Assembly (NCBI GenBank): GCA_021850095.1
Contig: JAJZRX010000002.1
Location: 1 to 64,000, forward strand
Source: Deltaproteobacteria bacterium
Lineage (GTDB): Bacteria; Desulfobacterota; Desulfuromonadia; Geobacterales; Pseudopelobacteraceae
Direction: 5' to 3'
DNA length: 64,000 bases
Positions 33,503 to 41,995 of this stretch are shown one piece after another. Under the pieces are notes generated by a model. It searched no databases and was not told where the DNA came from. It saw nothing but the letters and a program-made list of their open reading frames with translations. Position 1 is the first letter of the stretch. Each line of letters begins with the position of its first letter. Position numbers and translations under genes: made by a program.

Positions 33503-34339
33503 TCAGGCAGCCTGCTTCAGTTTTTCGAGTCCTTGGAAATAAGCCTCATCCGGAGTCCGCTTGTCAAGTGACGAATGTTTCCGTTTCTCGTTGTAATGGG
33601 TAAACCAGATTGCCAGGTCTTTAAAAAGCTCAGCTCCGGTTTCGTATGCCTTCAGGTAGATTCTCTCGTATTTCAGGCTGCGCCAGAGTCGTTCGATGAA
33701 GATGTTGTCCTTGAACCGCCCTTTGCCGTCCATGCTGATCCTGATGTTCCAGGTCTTGAGGACGGAGGTGAAGGCTTCGCTGGTAAACTGGCATCCCTGG
33801 TCGGTGTTGAAGATCTCCGGAGCACCGTATTTGAACAATGCCTCTTTCAGTGCTTCGACACAAAATCGGGTATCCAGCGTGTTGGACAACCGCCAGGACA
33901 GCACCCGTCTGGTGGCCCAGTCCATGATCGCTATCAGGTACATGTGCCCCCGTGCCATGGGGAGGTAGGTTATGTCGGTTGCCCAGACCTGATTGGGTCT
34001 GTCGATGGTCATTCCCCGCAGCAGGTAGGGATAGACCGGATGTTTCGGCTGTCGCTTGCTGGTGCCGGGCTTGGGAGCTAGGGACTCGATGCGCATGACC
34101 TGCATCAGGCGGCGCATACGATCTCTCCCCACAGGGGCTTCAGGCGTCGTGAGATGATTGACAAGGGAGCGACTGCCCATCCAGGGATGCTCCATGTAAA
34201 GTTCGTCGATTCTACGCATCAGTTCCAGATCACCGGAACGCAATCCTGAAGCTGGTCCACGGTAATAACTGGCACGTGGCAGGCCCAGAATCTGGCAGCG
34301 ACGTTCAACAGAAACTTCAGGATGCCCGCTGGCGATCAC
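33503..34339 (-). CDS. IS3-family transposase OrfB (DDE integrase)
   Basis: A 278-aa protein with an HTH_21-like N-terminal part (RRIDELYMEHPWMGSRSL) and an rve integrase core with the DDE triad: VWATDITYLPM (first Asp), FNTDQGCQF (second Asp) and RLWRSLKYE with the Glu-bearing helix after FIERLWR. The end motif YNEKRKHSSLDKRTPDEAYF is typical of IS3. It overlaps OrfA by four bases, allowing the usual frameshifted fusion or coupled translation. Confidence 0.95.
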   Translation of the reverse strand: MIASGHPEVSVERRCQILGLPRASYYRGPASGLRSGDLELMRRIDELYMEHPWMGSRSLVNHLTTPEAPVGRDRMRRLMQVMRIESLAPKPGTSKRQPKHPVYPYLLRGMTIDRPNQVWATDITYLPMARGHMYLIAIMDWATRRVLSWRLSNTLDTRFCVEALKEALFKYGAPEIFNTDQGCQFTSEAFTSVLKTWNIRISMDGKGRFKDNIFIERLWRSLKYERIYLKAYETGAELFKDLAIWFTHYNEKRKHSSLDKRTPDEAYFQGLEKLKQAA

Positions 34340-34644
34340 TTGTTGTTTTTGCGCCCGGTCAAGTTCAGTCCGGGCAAATGCGACAAAAAATCATTCTCAA
34401 CCTTGAGTTTGCCGATCATGCGGTGAAGTTCAGCCACTTCGGCTTCATGATTGACTTCTTTCTTTTTACCTTTGCCAAAGAGGTCTGAAGCATTCTCGAT
34501 CAGATCCTGTTTCCAACGGGTAATCTGAGTCGGGTGAACTCGGTACTCGGTTGCAAGTTCTGCCAGGGTCTTTGACTCCGACAGGGCGGCCAAGGCTACC
34601 TTGGCCTTAAATTCTGCGCTGTGATGTGCACGATGTTGCGACAT
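34336..34644 (-). CDS. IS3-family transposase OrfA (HTH_8)
   Basis: A 102-aa protein with an HTH_Tnp_1 domain (AEFKAKVALAALSESKTLAE, EYRVHPTQITRWKQDLIENA) and a coiled-coil leucine region at the end (EVAELHRMIGKLKVENDFL). It binds the IS ends. Start at 34644 with GAAAGGAG upstream. An AAAAAC-type slip region lies near the junction with OrfB. Confidence 0.93.
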   Translation of the reverse strand: MSQHRAHHSAEFKAKVALAALSESKTLAELATEYRVHPTQITRWKQDLIENASDLFGKGKKKEVNHEAEVAELHRMIGKLKVENDFLSHLPGLNLTGRKNNK

Positions 34645-34682
34645 TGAACCACTCCTTTCAAAATAGGTCGGTTCATTGCTTA

Positions 34683-35357
34683 CACACATGTCTCAAAAAG
34701 CGCAACCACTTCATAGTTTATCCCCCATTGTCCATCATCATATCTTTCCATATACTCATACAAATGAAACGCAAGAGAGGTCCAATTATGATATCCAACA
34801 AGGTCAATTATAGGATTACAACTATTTTGCGCACACAAACACTCGTCAACAATAATGCGTGGGTATCGTGCCAGAGATGATTCAAGGTGATACGCTTTAT
34901 TGAAAGCAGGGCCAAACACTCTGTTTTTCTGTACACATACATCTCCAAATGTGAGTCCACCGCGTAGCAATACTCCATTACAGGCAAGATTTCCTTGAGC
35001 CAAAAGCAATGAGGACAATTCTCCATCAAATAAATCCATCGCACTGATATTTTCATCATTTTGATCAAGAGGCTGGATGCGAATTATAGAATCCGAAAAT
35101 TGCAGTACCATTGGTAAATTTTTTGTTTTGCTATAGGGGGCTCTTCTGAGCTCCGGCTGAGAAGAAAAGAAGCCAACTGCGTCAAGAAGGGTATTAATTT
35201 CTATTGGCCGCTTGTCAGCAATTATCTGACGGAACCCTAGAATATCGACAAATGAAACGAATGCTTTTATATACTCTGGTCCGAAATTACGAAGTGGAGT
35301 AGGCATTTTTTCCATTACTTCATCTGTTTTTGATTTCATCTTGCCTTCATATTCCAT
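34683..35357 (-). pseudogene. N-terminal part of cyclase-like gene split by IS3
   Basis: About 225 codons of a 'FVDILGF' protein (KAFVSFVDILGFRQII, LQFSDSIIRIQ, RGGLTFGDVCVQKNRVFGPA, ARYPRIIVDECL). The pattern resembles class III nucleotide-cyclase-like folds, often found in accessory and defence regions. The frame runs into the IS3 end and stops there (TAA at the IS border). The rest lies at 33184-33467. It sits 31 bases after hipA and may have been co-transcribed. Confidence 0.7.
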
Positions 35358-35388
35358 TGCATTCTATCTCTTAACTGCTTGCTTTCCT

Positions 35389-36636
35389 TCACGATAGCCT
35401 TCGCAGGGTCTTATCCGTCTGTCCTCCGATAAATTCCATCAAACGGTACAAGGCATCGCATTTATAGGGTGAAAATACTCCCTTGAAGAGCTGCAAGCGG
35501 TTGTCCTCAATCTTCTTTGAAAGATCGGCAACACGGGTCAGCACCAGCCGTGGCTTGATGCCGATCTCCTCGGCAAACTGTTCCCAATGTTTTTTCTGGA
35601 TTGAGCCTGGATCACTCTCGCCACCAACCTTCATGGCCAAGCCTTCCGCCAAACCGTAATGAGCGTAAATCCTCGTCGAAAGCAGATCGTAGAAGGGGGC
35701 CAGCATCGGTCCTTCCGGCAGCAGCAAGAGAGATATGTTCTTGCCATGTGCATCTGAGTTGCCAATCAGGTAATTGAATATAACCCAGTTCAAAAGCGAC
35801 AGCACATCCTTGCCGGACCTGATGCTGGCAGTGCGAACCTGGTTGAAGCATGCCGCCAGGGACGGCCCCCCTTCGGATTCATATTTGTATTCAGGAGGGA
35901 TATGGAGCGCCTGGCAGAAATCTTCCTGATGCAGCCGTTTGGTACCATCGCCAGCAATCACACGATCAAAGCGCTTAACGATGAATACTCGTGTTTCCCC
36001 ATGTTGATGGATGAATGATCGAGGCACATCCAGACCAACCGAGTGAGCTAGGGCCATGCAGAATGCTTCGTTCTCCACCGTGCCGTCCAGGTTCTCGATG
36101 GCTGGTTTGATGATGTAATTGGAAGGAGCTGTGCCATACCCCAGATGGAAGTGCTGCTCATCATAAAAGATCGGAAGTTTCTTCTGGGCACCGGCCAGTG
36201 AGAGCCGTATCCCTTTCTCCCCAGCCAGAAGTGGCCGCTGCGGGAGTTCGCTGATAATTGTGTTGAGTTCATCCAGTGAGAGCTGGCGATAGGAACCGGG
36301 TTCACGTTTCGGTTCTCCGGTCTCAGGATATAGTGAAACCGCACCGGCGCAATCACCGCCGATCCGCTCCAGGAGCCCATAGTCGTTATTGAGGGAAACA
36401 CCAAGATTCCGGGCAATCACGGCACGGATTTTTTCTTCAGGAAGGAGGTTGGCGAAAAAGGGATGTGACTCATCGTCGGAATAGGGGGCGGCGCGTAAGG
36501 GTAACGAGAGGGACAATGGGATTCTCGACTGCTCCAGCCAATCCTTGTCGTACTGGAAACAGAAGTGCTTCTTCTCATCCAACCAGAGCCGCCCCACGAC
36601 ATCTTCATCTATCCTGACAAGCAGACCGATAGTCAT
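35389..36636 (-). CDS. hipA: HipA-family serine/threonine kinase toxin
   Basis: A 415-aa HipA-type kinase. It has the N-terminal HipA_N region (SLSLPLRAAPYSDDESHPFF), the nucleotide loop SLAGAQKKLP, FIVKRFDRV, the catalytic IGNSDAHGKNISLLL and the metal motif PFYDLLSTRIY. HipA kinases phosphorylate aminoacyl-tRNA synthetases and stop growth; the adjacent HTH protein neutralises them. Start at 36636 follows GGAGACG and overlaps hipB by ATGA. Confidence 0.93.
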   Translation of the reverse strand: MTIGLLVRIDEDVVGRLWLDEKKHFCFQYDKDWLEQSRIPLSLSLPLRAAPYSDDESHPFFANLLPEEKIRAVIARNLGVSLNNDYGLLERIGGDCAGAVSLYPETGEPKREPGSYRQLSLDELNTIISELPQRPLLAGEKGIRLSLAGAQKKLPIFYDEQHFHLGYGTAPSNYIIKPAIENLDGTVENEAFCMALAHSVGLDVPRSFIHQHGETRVFIVKRFDRVIAGDGTKRLHQEDFCQALHIPPEYKYESEGGPSLAACFNQVRTASIRSGKDVLSLLNWVIFNYLIGNSDAHGKNISLLLLPEGPMLAPFYDLLSTRIYAHYGLAEGLAMKVGGESDPGSIQKKHWEQFAEEIGIKPRLVLTRVADLSKKIEDNRLQLFKGVFSPYKCDALYRLMEFIGGQTDKTLRRLS

Positions 36637-36869
36637 GATTCGTCTCCTGGAGATGCCCACGTACGGATACTCGCATCCAGCTCGATTCCGAGGCACTTGA
36701 TAACCTGCAGTACCTTGTTCAGGCGCACGGTCTCCTTGCCGTTTTCCAGAGCAGACAGAAAGGCGTAGCTTACGCCACAGACTGCAGCCGCATCTTCCAG
36801 GGTAAGGCCATCGTCTTTACGTTTCTGTTTGATGATCCTGCCAATGTCTATCGCACACGAAATCTTCAT
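36633..36869 (-). CDS. hipB: HipB-family antitoxin (HTH_3/XRE)
   Basis: A 78-aa protein with an XRE helix-turn-helix (IGRIIKQKRKDDGLTLEDAA, VSYAFLSALENGKETVRLN). It should bind HipA and repress the operon. Start at 36869 (ATG); the longer TTG frame is rejected. The region 36870-37180 upstream holds an operator-like palindrome but no supported gene. Confidence 0.88.
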   Translation of the reverse strand: MKISCAIDIGRIIKQKRKDDGLTLEDAAAVCGVSYAFLSALENGKETVRLNKVLQVIKCLGIELDASIRTWASPGDES

Positions 36870-36882
36870 TCCAGCACCCCAC

Positions 36883-36900
36883 AATATATGCGCTCGTATA
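36883..36900 (-). promoter_or_regulatory. candidate HipB operator
   Basis: ATATATGCGCTCGTATAT, an imperfect palindrome 14 bases upstream of hipB. HipB proteins bind such short inverted repeats to autoregulate. A site for polymerase is not clear. Confidence 0.45.
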
Positions 36901-37180
36901 TTTATATCAGTTAGAGTGAGATAATAACAGTAAAATATATGATCGTAGATGCTGGTCTATGCAACACAGCTATACGATAAATTATCTTCGATTGCAGATG
37001 AAGGCATGTGTCTGGAAATGGCAATTAATTTGGGAGGGATATTTAGTCTGGAATAGCGGACCATTTACAGGAGTATGTATGCACTCCACAATCAACATGT
37101 TTATTCCTCTTATTTATCCAATCGGTCGGTATATCCAAAAGCGGAAAAATTATTTTCCTTGGATCGTTAAAAACTCAATT

Positions 37181-37357
37181 TTATGGTGACAACCGCGACT
37201 TTTTTGTTTTCTCCTCACGATCAATCAAACGTTGTGCCCATTCGCGAGCACGATGATATCGTTCCAGTTGACTCGCACTGGGTAGTTGTCCGCTGGTCAT
37301 GGCACTGGATGCTTCCAATAATTCCTGGAGCGATGCCAGCAGATCCTCATTACTCAT
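37181..37357 (-). CDS. 58-residue protein beside AbiE genes
   Basis: Reads MSNEDLLASLQELLEASSAM, a Ser/Gln-rich middle, then REWAQRLIDREEKTKKSRL. Helical and charged. Start at 37357, eight bases after GGAGG. It follows abiEii by 21 bases on the same strand. No family recognised; it may be a third small component of the AbiE locus or an unrelated gene. Confidence 0.55.
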   Translation of the reverse strand: MSNEDLLASLQELLEASSAMTSGQLPSASQLERYHRAREWAQRLIDREEKTKKSRLSP

Positions 37358-37378
37358 TACAGAAACCTCCATATGTTG

Positions 37379-38248
37379 TTATCCTTCGGTCATAATTCGG
37401 CCCGCCACATCCTGAAAGAAATCGTGCGACCAGAGGGCAAGCATCTGCTGATCCTTGACAAAGGGGGCCACATCTTTACGAGCCTGATTCACATCCAGCC
37501 GGTCGATTGCCTCGAACAATAAATCAGCGAAAACTACCGGTGAAAGATTTTTATCACCACTCCAGTGGCCGGTTTGGCGCATCCGTTGTTCAAGGTGAGC
37601 CAGGTTCAGACGCGGATGATTGGCTGCATACCAGACTAAATCGTACCAATCACGACCCTTGACCCGGTTCTTCCACTTGCGGAAGAGGATTGCATGCATC
37701 TTGCCGGCGAAAAGATCCGGAAGTGAGTAACTCCGAACGGCAAATGGTATCGGCTGCAGCAGATAGCGGGTCTGAGTGGAAAATCCCGGGGGCGGGTCAG
37801 TGTCCACTTCGATCTTAACCTTCAGTACCTGTCCGGCTGCAACCTGACCGGTAAGTTCTTCACCGGCTTCAATGACCAGAAGTTCATTACGGGTGTTTGC
37901 CTTGAGGAAGGCAGACTGCACTGCGGATTCCACCGCTTTGTCGACCATCTCCACCCGGACATTGAAACCGAATGCCTGCAGTTCCTCCTCAAGTGATGCC
38001 GTGTACCGCGCCAAGTTAAAGTCTGGGGATGGTGTCAGCAGCGAGAAATCCAGATCCTCGGAGAACCGGTCGAGCCCGTACAGGATGCGCAGGGCCGTAC
38101 CGCCGTAGAACGCGGCGTGCTCGAAAAACTTAGCCCGCCAGAGTCCGAGCAGCGCCACTTCCTGTATAATTTCCCGTAGCGCTCTGACTGAATCGTCAAC
38201 GCTCCTGGGTTCATACTTGGCAAGCATGCGGGTCACGGCCTCATGCAT
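37379..38248 (-). CDS. abiEii: AbiEii/AbiGii-family nucleotidyltransferase toxin
   Basis: A 289-aa protein of the type IV toxin AbiEii group. The nucleotidyltransferase signature is GGTALRILYGLDRFSEDLDF (GG-x..DxD). AbiEii toxins add nucleotides to tRNA acceptor ends and give abortive infection. The start overlaps the upstream antitoxin stop by one base (TAATG), so the pair is co-translated. Confidence 0.93.
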   Translation of the reverse strand: MHEAVTRMLAKYEPRSVDDSVRALREIIQEVALLGLWRAKFFEHAAFYGGTALRILYGLDRFSEDLDFSLLTPSPDFNLARYTASLEEELQAFGFNVRVEMVDKAVESAVQSAFLKANTRNELLVIEAGEELTGQVAAGQVLKVKIEVDTDPPPGFSTQTRYLLQPIPFAVRSYSLPDLFAGKMHAILFRKWKNRVKGRDWYDLVWYAANHPRLNLAHLEQRMRQTGHWSGDKNLSPVVFADLLFEAIDRLDVNQARKDVAPFVKDQQMLALWSHDFFQDVAGRIMTEG

Positions 38249-38898
38249 TATCGTGCTCCTTTACTCAGGCGGGTAATCAGATCGGCCAGCAGCTTCACTC
38301 TGCGGGATCGGTAGTGCCGGGCAATTTCCATAATTCTTGTTGGATCGAGTTCATTGAGATTGGCAGGATCAATGCGGATATCATCCAGCAAATATTCATG
38401 TAATTCCTTCTGAGTTGTGATACCGGCACCCCGGTCGGCAACGATCCGGTCTGCCAGGGCTTTTTCCGGAATGGCGATCAGAAAGGAACGGCCATCATCC
38501 AGTTCAACCTGGTCCATACCGGTACGGAATGCTTCCATTGGGATCATGCGATAGGAAAACGTCCCGACCGGCGTGTCGAACGTCCGGGAACGGCCACTGG
38601 TTACTGACGTTACTGTCTCAACCCGTTCGGGTGTCAGGCCATGATAGTGCAGCGCGTATTCGAGGGAAACATAGGACGGACCATAGATGAGGTTTGCAAG
38701 CAGTTCCCGACAGAATGGCCTCCGTCGCAATGACTCGCCGAGGATATAGAGTCCCTTCTTGACGCGGACTATATCACCTTTGGCCAGCATGCCGGAAATT
38801 TTCATCCGTGGCTGTGCATATCCGTGGACAGAATCCAGCAGCGTCTGGTAGTCAAACTCCTCGTAGGGAATGCTTTTGATCAGCAGGCTGTTAGTCAT
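38248..38898 (-). CDS. abiEi: AbiEi-family antitoxin/repressor
   Basis: A 216-aa protein of the AbiEi antitoxin type. An N-terminal winged helix (GYAQPRMKISGMLAKGDI, VRVKKGLYILGESLRRRPF) binds DNA; the C-terminal part counters the toxin. In this family the antitoxin represses its own promoter at inverted repeats. A long palindrome lies just upstream (38941-38977). Start at 38898 follows GGGAG. Confidence 0.9.
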   Translation of the reverse strand: MTNSLLIKSIPYEEFDYQTLLDSVHGYAQPRMKISGMLAKGDIVRVKKGLYILGESLRRRPFCRELLANLIYGPSYVSLEYALHYHGLTPERVETVTSVTSGRSRTFDTPVGTFSYRMIPMEAFRTGMDQVELDDGRSFLIAIPEKALADRIVADRGAGITTQKELHEYLLDDIRIDPANLNELDPTRIMEIARHYRSRRVKLLADLITRLSKGAR

Positions 38899-38940
38899 GA
38901 TCACCATCTCCCGAGTGATGGTCATAATTTAGCAGATAGT

Positions 38941-38977
38941 AGCATAGTATGTCTATGATTATTAGACTTACTATGCT
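38941..38977 (-). promoter_or_regulatory. large palindromic operator upstream of abiE
   Basis: Left arm AGCATAGTATGTCTA (38941-38955) and right arm TAGACTTACTATGCT (38963-38977) match in 14 of 15 positions around a 7-base spacer. Located 43 bases before the abiEi start. No T tail, so it is not a terminator. It fits autoregulation by AbiEi. Confidence 0.75.
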
Positions 38978-39122
38978 CAATGATAATGATTTTAAGTAAG
39001 GGGAATTTCGCTGTTACAAAATCGGCATAATTTCGGGTCTGAAGGGAACATGCAGGTACGCTTGGCCATCATCTGTCATGGACAAGATAAACCCCATATA
39101 CATCTTGGAACTTGCGCATACT

Positions 39123-40247
39123 CTATACCTTTGCTGTTAAGATTTTGTCGTAGACACTACAAATGGTAGCCACAATCGTCTCAACCTCATCCAAATTGTT
39201 ATATCTACCATATGAAATACGTATAGCTGATTTTGCTTGCTGTTCGGTTAATCCTAGTGCCATCAGCACATGTGAAGGTTTATCCTTTCCCGATGTGCAA
39301 GCTGAACTTGTAGACACGAAGATTCCCTTTAAGTTCAGCAAATGCATAAGCGATTCGCCTGTGACACCATCGAAGACGATGTTTACAATTCCAGGCAGGT
39401 GATTATTCTCATCACCATTTATAACAATACTCGGTATTTTAGCGCGTATCCCGCATATCGTCGCTTGAACAAATGCCGATAGCTTAGTTGCCATTGCGGT
39501 CATATCATTTACGCTTTCACTAATGGCGTATCCCGCTGCCACTATTCCCGCAACATTCTCAGTTCCAGCACGAGCTCCGCGCTCCTGTTCCCCGCCAAAT
39601 ATCAGAGGAGGCAATGAAACACCATTCCGTTTGTAGAGAATACCAGTTCCTTTTGCCCCATTGAATTTATGGCTGGATGCAGTTAATAAATCTACACCGA
39701 GTTCCTTAACATTGACTGGTATTTTTCCGACTGCCTGAACTGCATCTGTGTGAAACAGAATACCGCGTTCACGTAGATATTCCCCAATTTCATCTATTGG
39801 TTGAATTGTCCCGATTTCATTGTTTGCGAGCATAATAGAAACGAGTTCAGTGTCGGAGCGAATGGCTTCTTTTATGCTGTCTAACGAAACGCGACCCTTG
39901 CAATCAACTGGAAGGTAAGTCACATCTATACCTTTACGCTCAAGCGAATGGCATGCGTCTAACACAGAGTAATGTTCGATTGAAGAGGTAATTATATGTC
40001 CATTACTCACGGAAGACAGCACCCAGCTATTACTCTCAGAGCCTCCTGAAGTAAACACGATTTCTGAAGACTCTGCGCCGATAGCCATGGCAACCTGTTG
40101 GCGAGCTTGTTCAACGGCACATTTTGCGCTTATTCCGAGTGAATATTGACTGGAGGCGTTGCCGTATTGCTCCTGCAAAAAAGGAAGCATTTTCTCTAAG
40201 ACGGTGGCCGATATTTTTGTGGTTGCGGCATTATCGGCATAAATCAA
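39123..40247 (-). CDS. cysteine desulfurase (NifS/DndA-like)
   Basis: A 374-aa PLP enzyme that takes sulfur from cysteine. The PLP Lys is in SSHKFNGAKGTG and the catalytic Cys in STSSACTSGKDKPS. The N-terminus MIYADNAATTKIS is typical of the class. It follows a small zinc protein by 63 bases and AAGGAGG is its ribosome site. By neighbours (brxL, pglZ) it may feed sulfur to DNA, as DndA does in phosphorothioate systems; a housekeeping role cannot be excluded. Confidence 0.92.
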   Translation of the reverse strand: MIYADNAATTKISATVLEKMLPFLQEQYGNASSQYSLGISAKCAVEQARQQVAMAIGAESSEIVFTSGGSESNSWVLSSVSNGHIITSSIEHYSVLDACHSLERKGIDVTYLPVDCKGRVSLDSIKEAIRSDTELVSIMLANNEIGTIQPIDEIGEYLRERGILFHTDAVQAVGKIPVNVKELGVDLLTASSHKFNGAKGTGILYKRNGVSLPPLIFGGEQERGARAGTENVAGIVAAGYAISESVNDMTAMATKLSAFVQATICGIRAKIPSIVINGDENNHLPGIVNIVFDGVTGESLMHLLNLKGIFVSTSSACTSGKDKPSHVLMALGLTEQQAKSAIRISYGRYNNLDEVETIVATICSVYDKILTAKV

Positions 40248-40310
40248 AGTATCGCCTCCTTAAAAAAATATACAGCCATCCCTTTAAGCTCTTTATTATC
40301 AACCTTTTCC

Positions 40311-40520
40311 TCATCCGAACAAGTCACAGCCTTCAAACTTAAACCCCTCGATCATTATTTTCAGATCTTCTTCCGTCGTTTCGAAATATGCGGCTAAACA
40401 CGTCAGGCACATCATCCGCTCAATCTGCCGATGGATGAGTTTCTTGTTGAGTCCAATCTCATTCTTGGAAAGCTTCTCTTTGTCACAATAGGCACAATTG
40501 ATTTGCTTTCTTCTGCTCAT
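40311..40520 (-). CDS. small Cys4 zinc-binding protein
   Basis: A 69-aa protein with CAYC near the start and CLTC in the middle (C-x2-C ... C-x2-C), suggesting one structural zinc. LNKKLIHRQIERMMC and DLKIMIEGFKFEGCDLF follow. Similar small proteins occur next to sulfur-transfer genes, in my recollection. It overlaps the brxL stop by four bases (ATGA), so it belongs to the pglZ-brxL-desulfurase operon. Confidence 0.7.
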   Translation of the reverse strand: MSRRKQINCAYCDKEKLSKNEIGLNKKLIHRQIERMMCLTCLAAYFETTEEDLKIMIEGFKFEGCDLFG

Positions 40521-41974
40521 TGATCAACCTCGCGCAACGTGTAAGCGGCTACGTTCTTCCCTCCGAATTCAAGCGGGTCAATCATCTGCAACTGTTGCCG
40601 AATCACCGTGCGCATCTGCACGGCGGGACGTAAACAGTATCGTTTGAACTCTCCCTTGTCGATTCCGCTTGGCGCTGTGACGTGCGGAAACAGCAGTTTA
40701 AGGTAGGCCGTGCACAACCGTAAAACCGCTTCCGTGTCGCGGGTATCCGCCCCGGAAGGATAGTCTACCAGTCTTTCTACGACATGCCGATAAATCATTG
40801 TTTCTGACGGTTGGCGCAGCAGATGCATTATTTCGGAAAAATACTCCGTGTTCAGAGCCCAACCATTAATTTTCAGGTTCTCATTCATACGCGGGATGTC
40901 GCGTCCCCGGATAAAACCATGAAACCGGTCCAACAATGCTGACTCGTGAAACACTTGCGGCAGCCTCTGGAACATGTCTTTGGTTTCGTCCATTTCTGTT
41001 TGCGGGATGTTCCCCAGCAGGATGACTCCGGCACCGCCAATGATACGGTTTTTGCCGACTGTGATTTCCCCACTTTCCATGTAGGCTTTTAGCCCGCCTT
41101 GCATCTCACTCGGATCAGGAAAGTTGATCGACTGGATTTCGTCTAGCGCTACAAAGTCATTCGATGCGATCAGACCGGGGCTCTTCCCATTGATATCGCC
41201 GAACATCTTCGCTCGCGTCAGCGTCCCCCCGCTGACCAGCCAGCCGTATTTCCCTACTCGTCCGAACATATATGACTTACCTGTCCCCTTGGGTGCCAGC
41301 TCAATCAAGTTTAGGCGCGGTTCGATGAACGGCAGCAGGCGCGTCAGTACCGTATGCTTCTGTACCCAGTCCTCGTAACCCTCAGGGTTGTAGTCGATTG
41401 CTCCCAACACAACGTCGATCCATTCATCGGTTGTAAACTGGCAGCGTGCCTCTCTATAGGCGTCCAGATCTATCGTGTACGGGCAGAAATTCTTGTACTC
41501 TAAGAGCGTGAAACATCCACGCGAATTCTCTTCGTCCGGGCTCCGGTACCCAAGTTGTACCAGTCCCCAGCCACCAGCAGTTTTTACGACATCATCTTTG
41601 ATCCGGTTCCAAACATAATCCTCAATCAGTGTTTCAGTATGCCCCAGACCCAAATCCGGAATCGCAAACGTGTACTCGTTGGATCGAACGAGAAATTGGA
41701 TTTCTATCTTAGCCAGAAATTTTTTCGTGTTCCCCTCACTACGCGCTGCGTCCTTCAATTCCAGCAAATTCTCCCGTCGCGGGATAATTTCGTAAATGTA
41801 TTTTCTCAAAGCCTCGGCATCGTGGATTCTACCGTCCGATTCCGCCTTGCGTTTCAAAATCCAGTCCCGCAAAAAAGACGGAATCGATGCCGCTTTGAAG
41901 ATCGCCACGATGTTCGGGGCCTTGAAGACCGTCGTGTCGGGAAATGCCGTCCGTAATTTTTCAGTATCGACCAT
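40517..41974 (-). CDS. brxL: BrxL-family AAA+ protein (BREX type 4 form)
   Basis: A 485-aa protein. The AAA core has Walker A ELAPKGTGKSYMF, Walker B-like FVALDEIQSINF, and LLDRFHGFIRGRDIPRM, matching the BrxL/TIGR02688-like family. The longer type 1 BrxL (about 680 aa) has a Lon-like C-terminal domain; the short form here fits type 4. BrxL takes part in phage defence and forms DNA-binding rings. It begins 21 bases after pglZ. Confidence 0.85.
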   Translation of the reverse strand: MVDTEKLRTAFPDTTVFKAPNIVAIFKAASIPSFLRDWILKRKAESDGRIHDAEALRKYIYEIIPRRENLLELKDAARSEGNTKKFLAKIEIQFLVRSNEYTFAIPDLGLGHTETLIEDYVWNRIKDDVVKTAGGWGLVQLGYRSPDEENSRGCFTLLEYKNFCPYTIDLDAYREARCQFTTDEWIDVVLGAIDYNPEGYEDWVQKHTVLTRLLPFIEPRLNLIELAPKGTGKSYMFGRVGKYGWLVSGGTLTRAKMFGDINGKSPGLIASNDFVALDEIQSINFPDPSEMQGGLKAYMESGEITVGKNRIIGGAGVILLGNIPQTEMDETKDMFQRLPQVFHESALLDRFHGFIRGRDIPRMNENLKINGWALNTEYFSEIMHLLRQPSETMIYRHVVERLVDYPSGADTRDTEAVLRLCTAYLKLLFPHVTAPSGIDKGEFKRYCLRPAVQMRTVIRQQLQMIDPLEFGGKNVAAYTLREVDQ

Positions 41975-41995
41975 GTTTGATTGCCCTCGTTGATA

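Larger units (their letters stand above)
33468..34682 (-). mobile_element. IS3-family insertion sequence
   Basis: About 1.2 kb with two overlapping transposase frames (orfA, orfB). Imperfect terminal inverted repeats share TAAGCAATG-NN-CCGA: left near 33468-33482 and right (reverse complement) near 34668-34682. Exact ends and a target duplication could not be fixed. It is inserted inside a cyclase-like gene. Confidence 0.88.

Noticed and set aside
36959-37189. 76-aa plus-strand frame between hipB and the small gene
   Set aside because: No Shine-Dalgarno, no family likeness, unusual composition.
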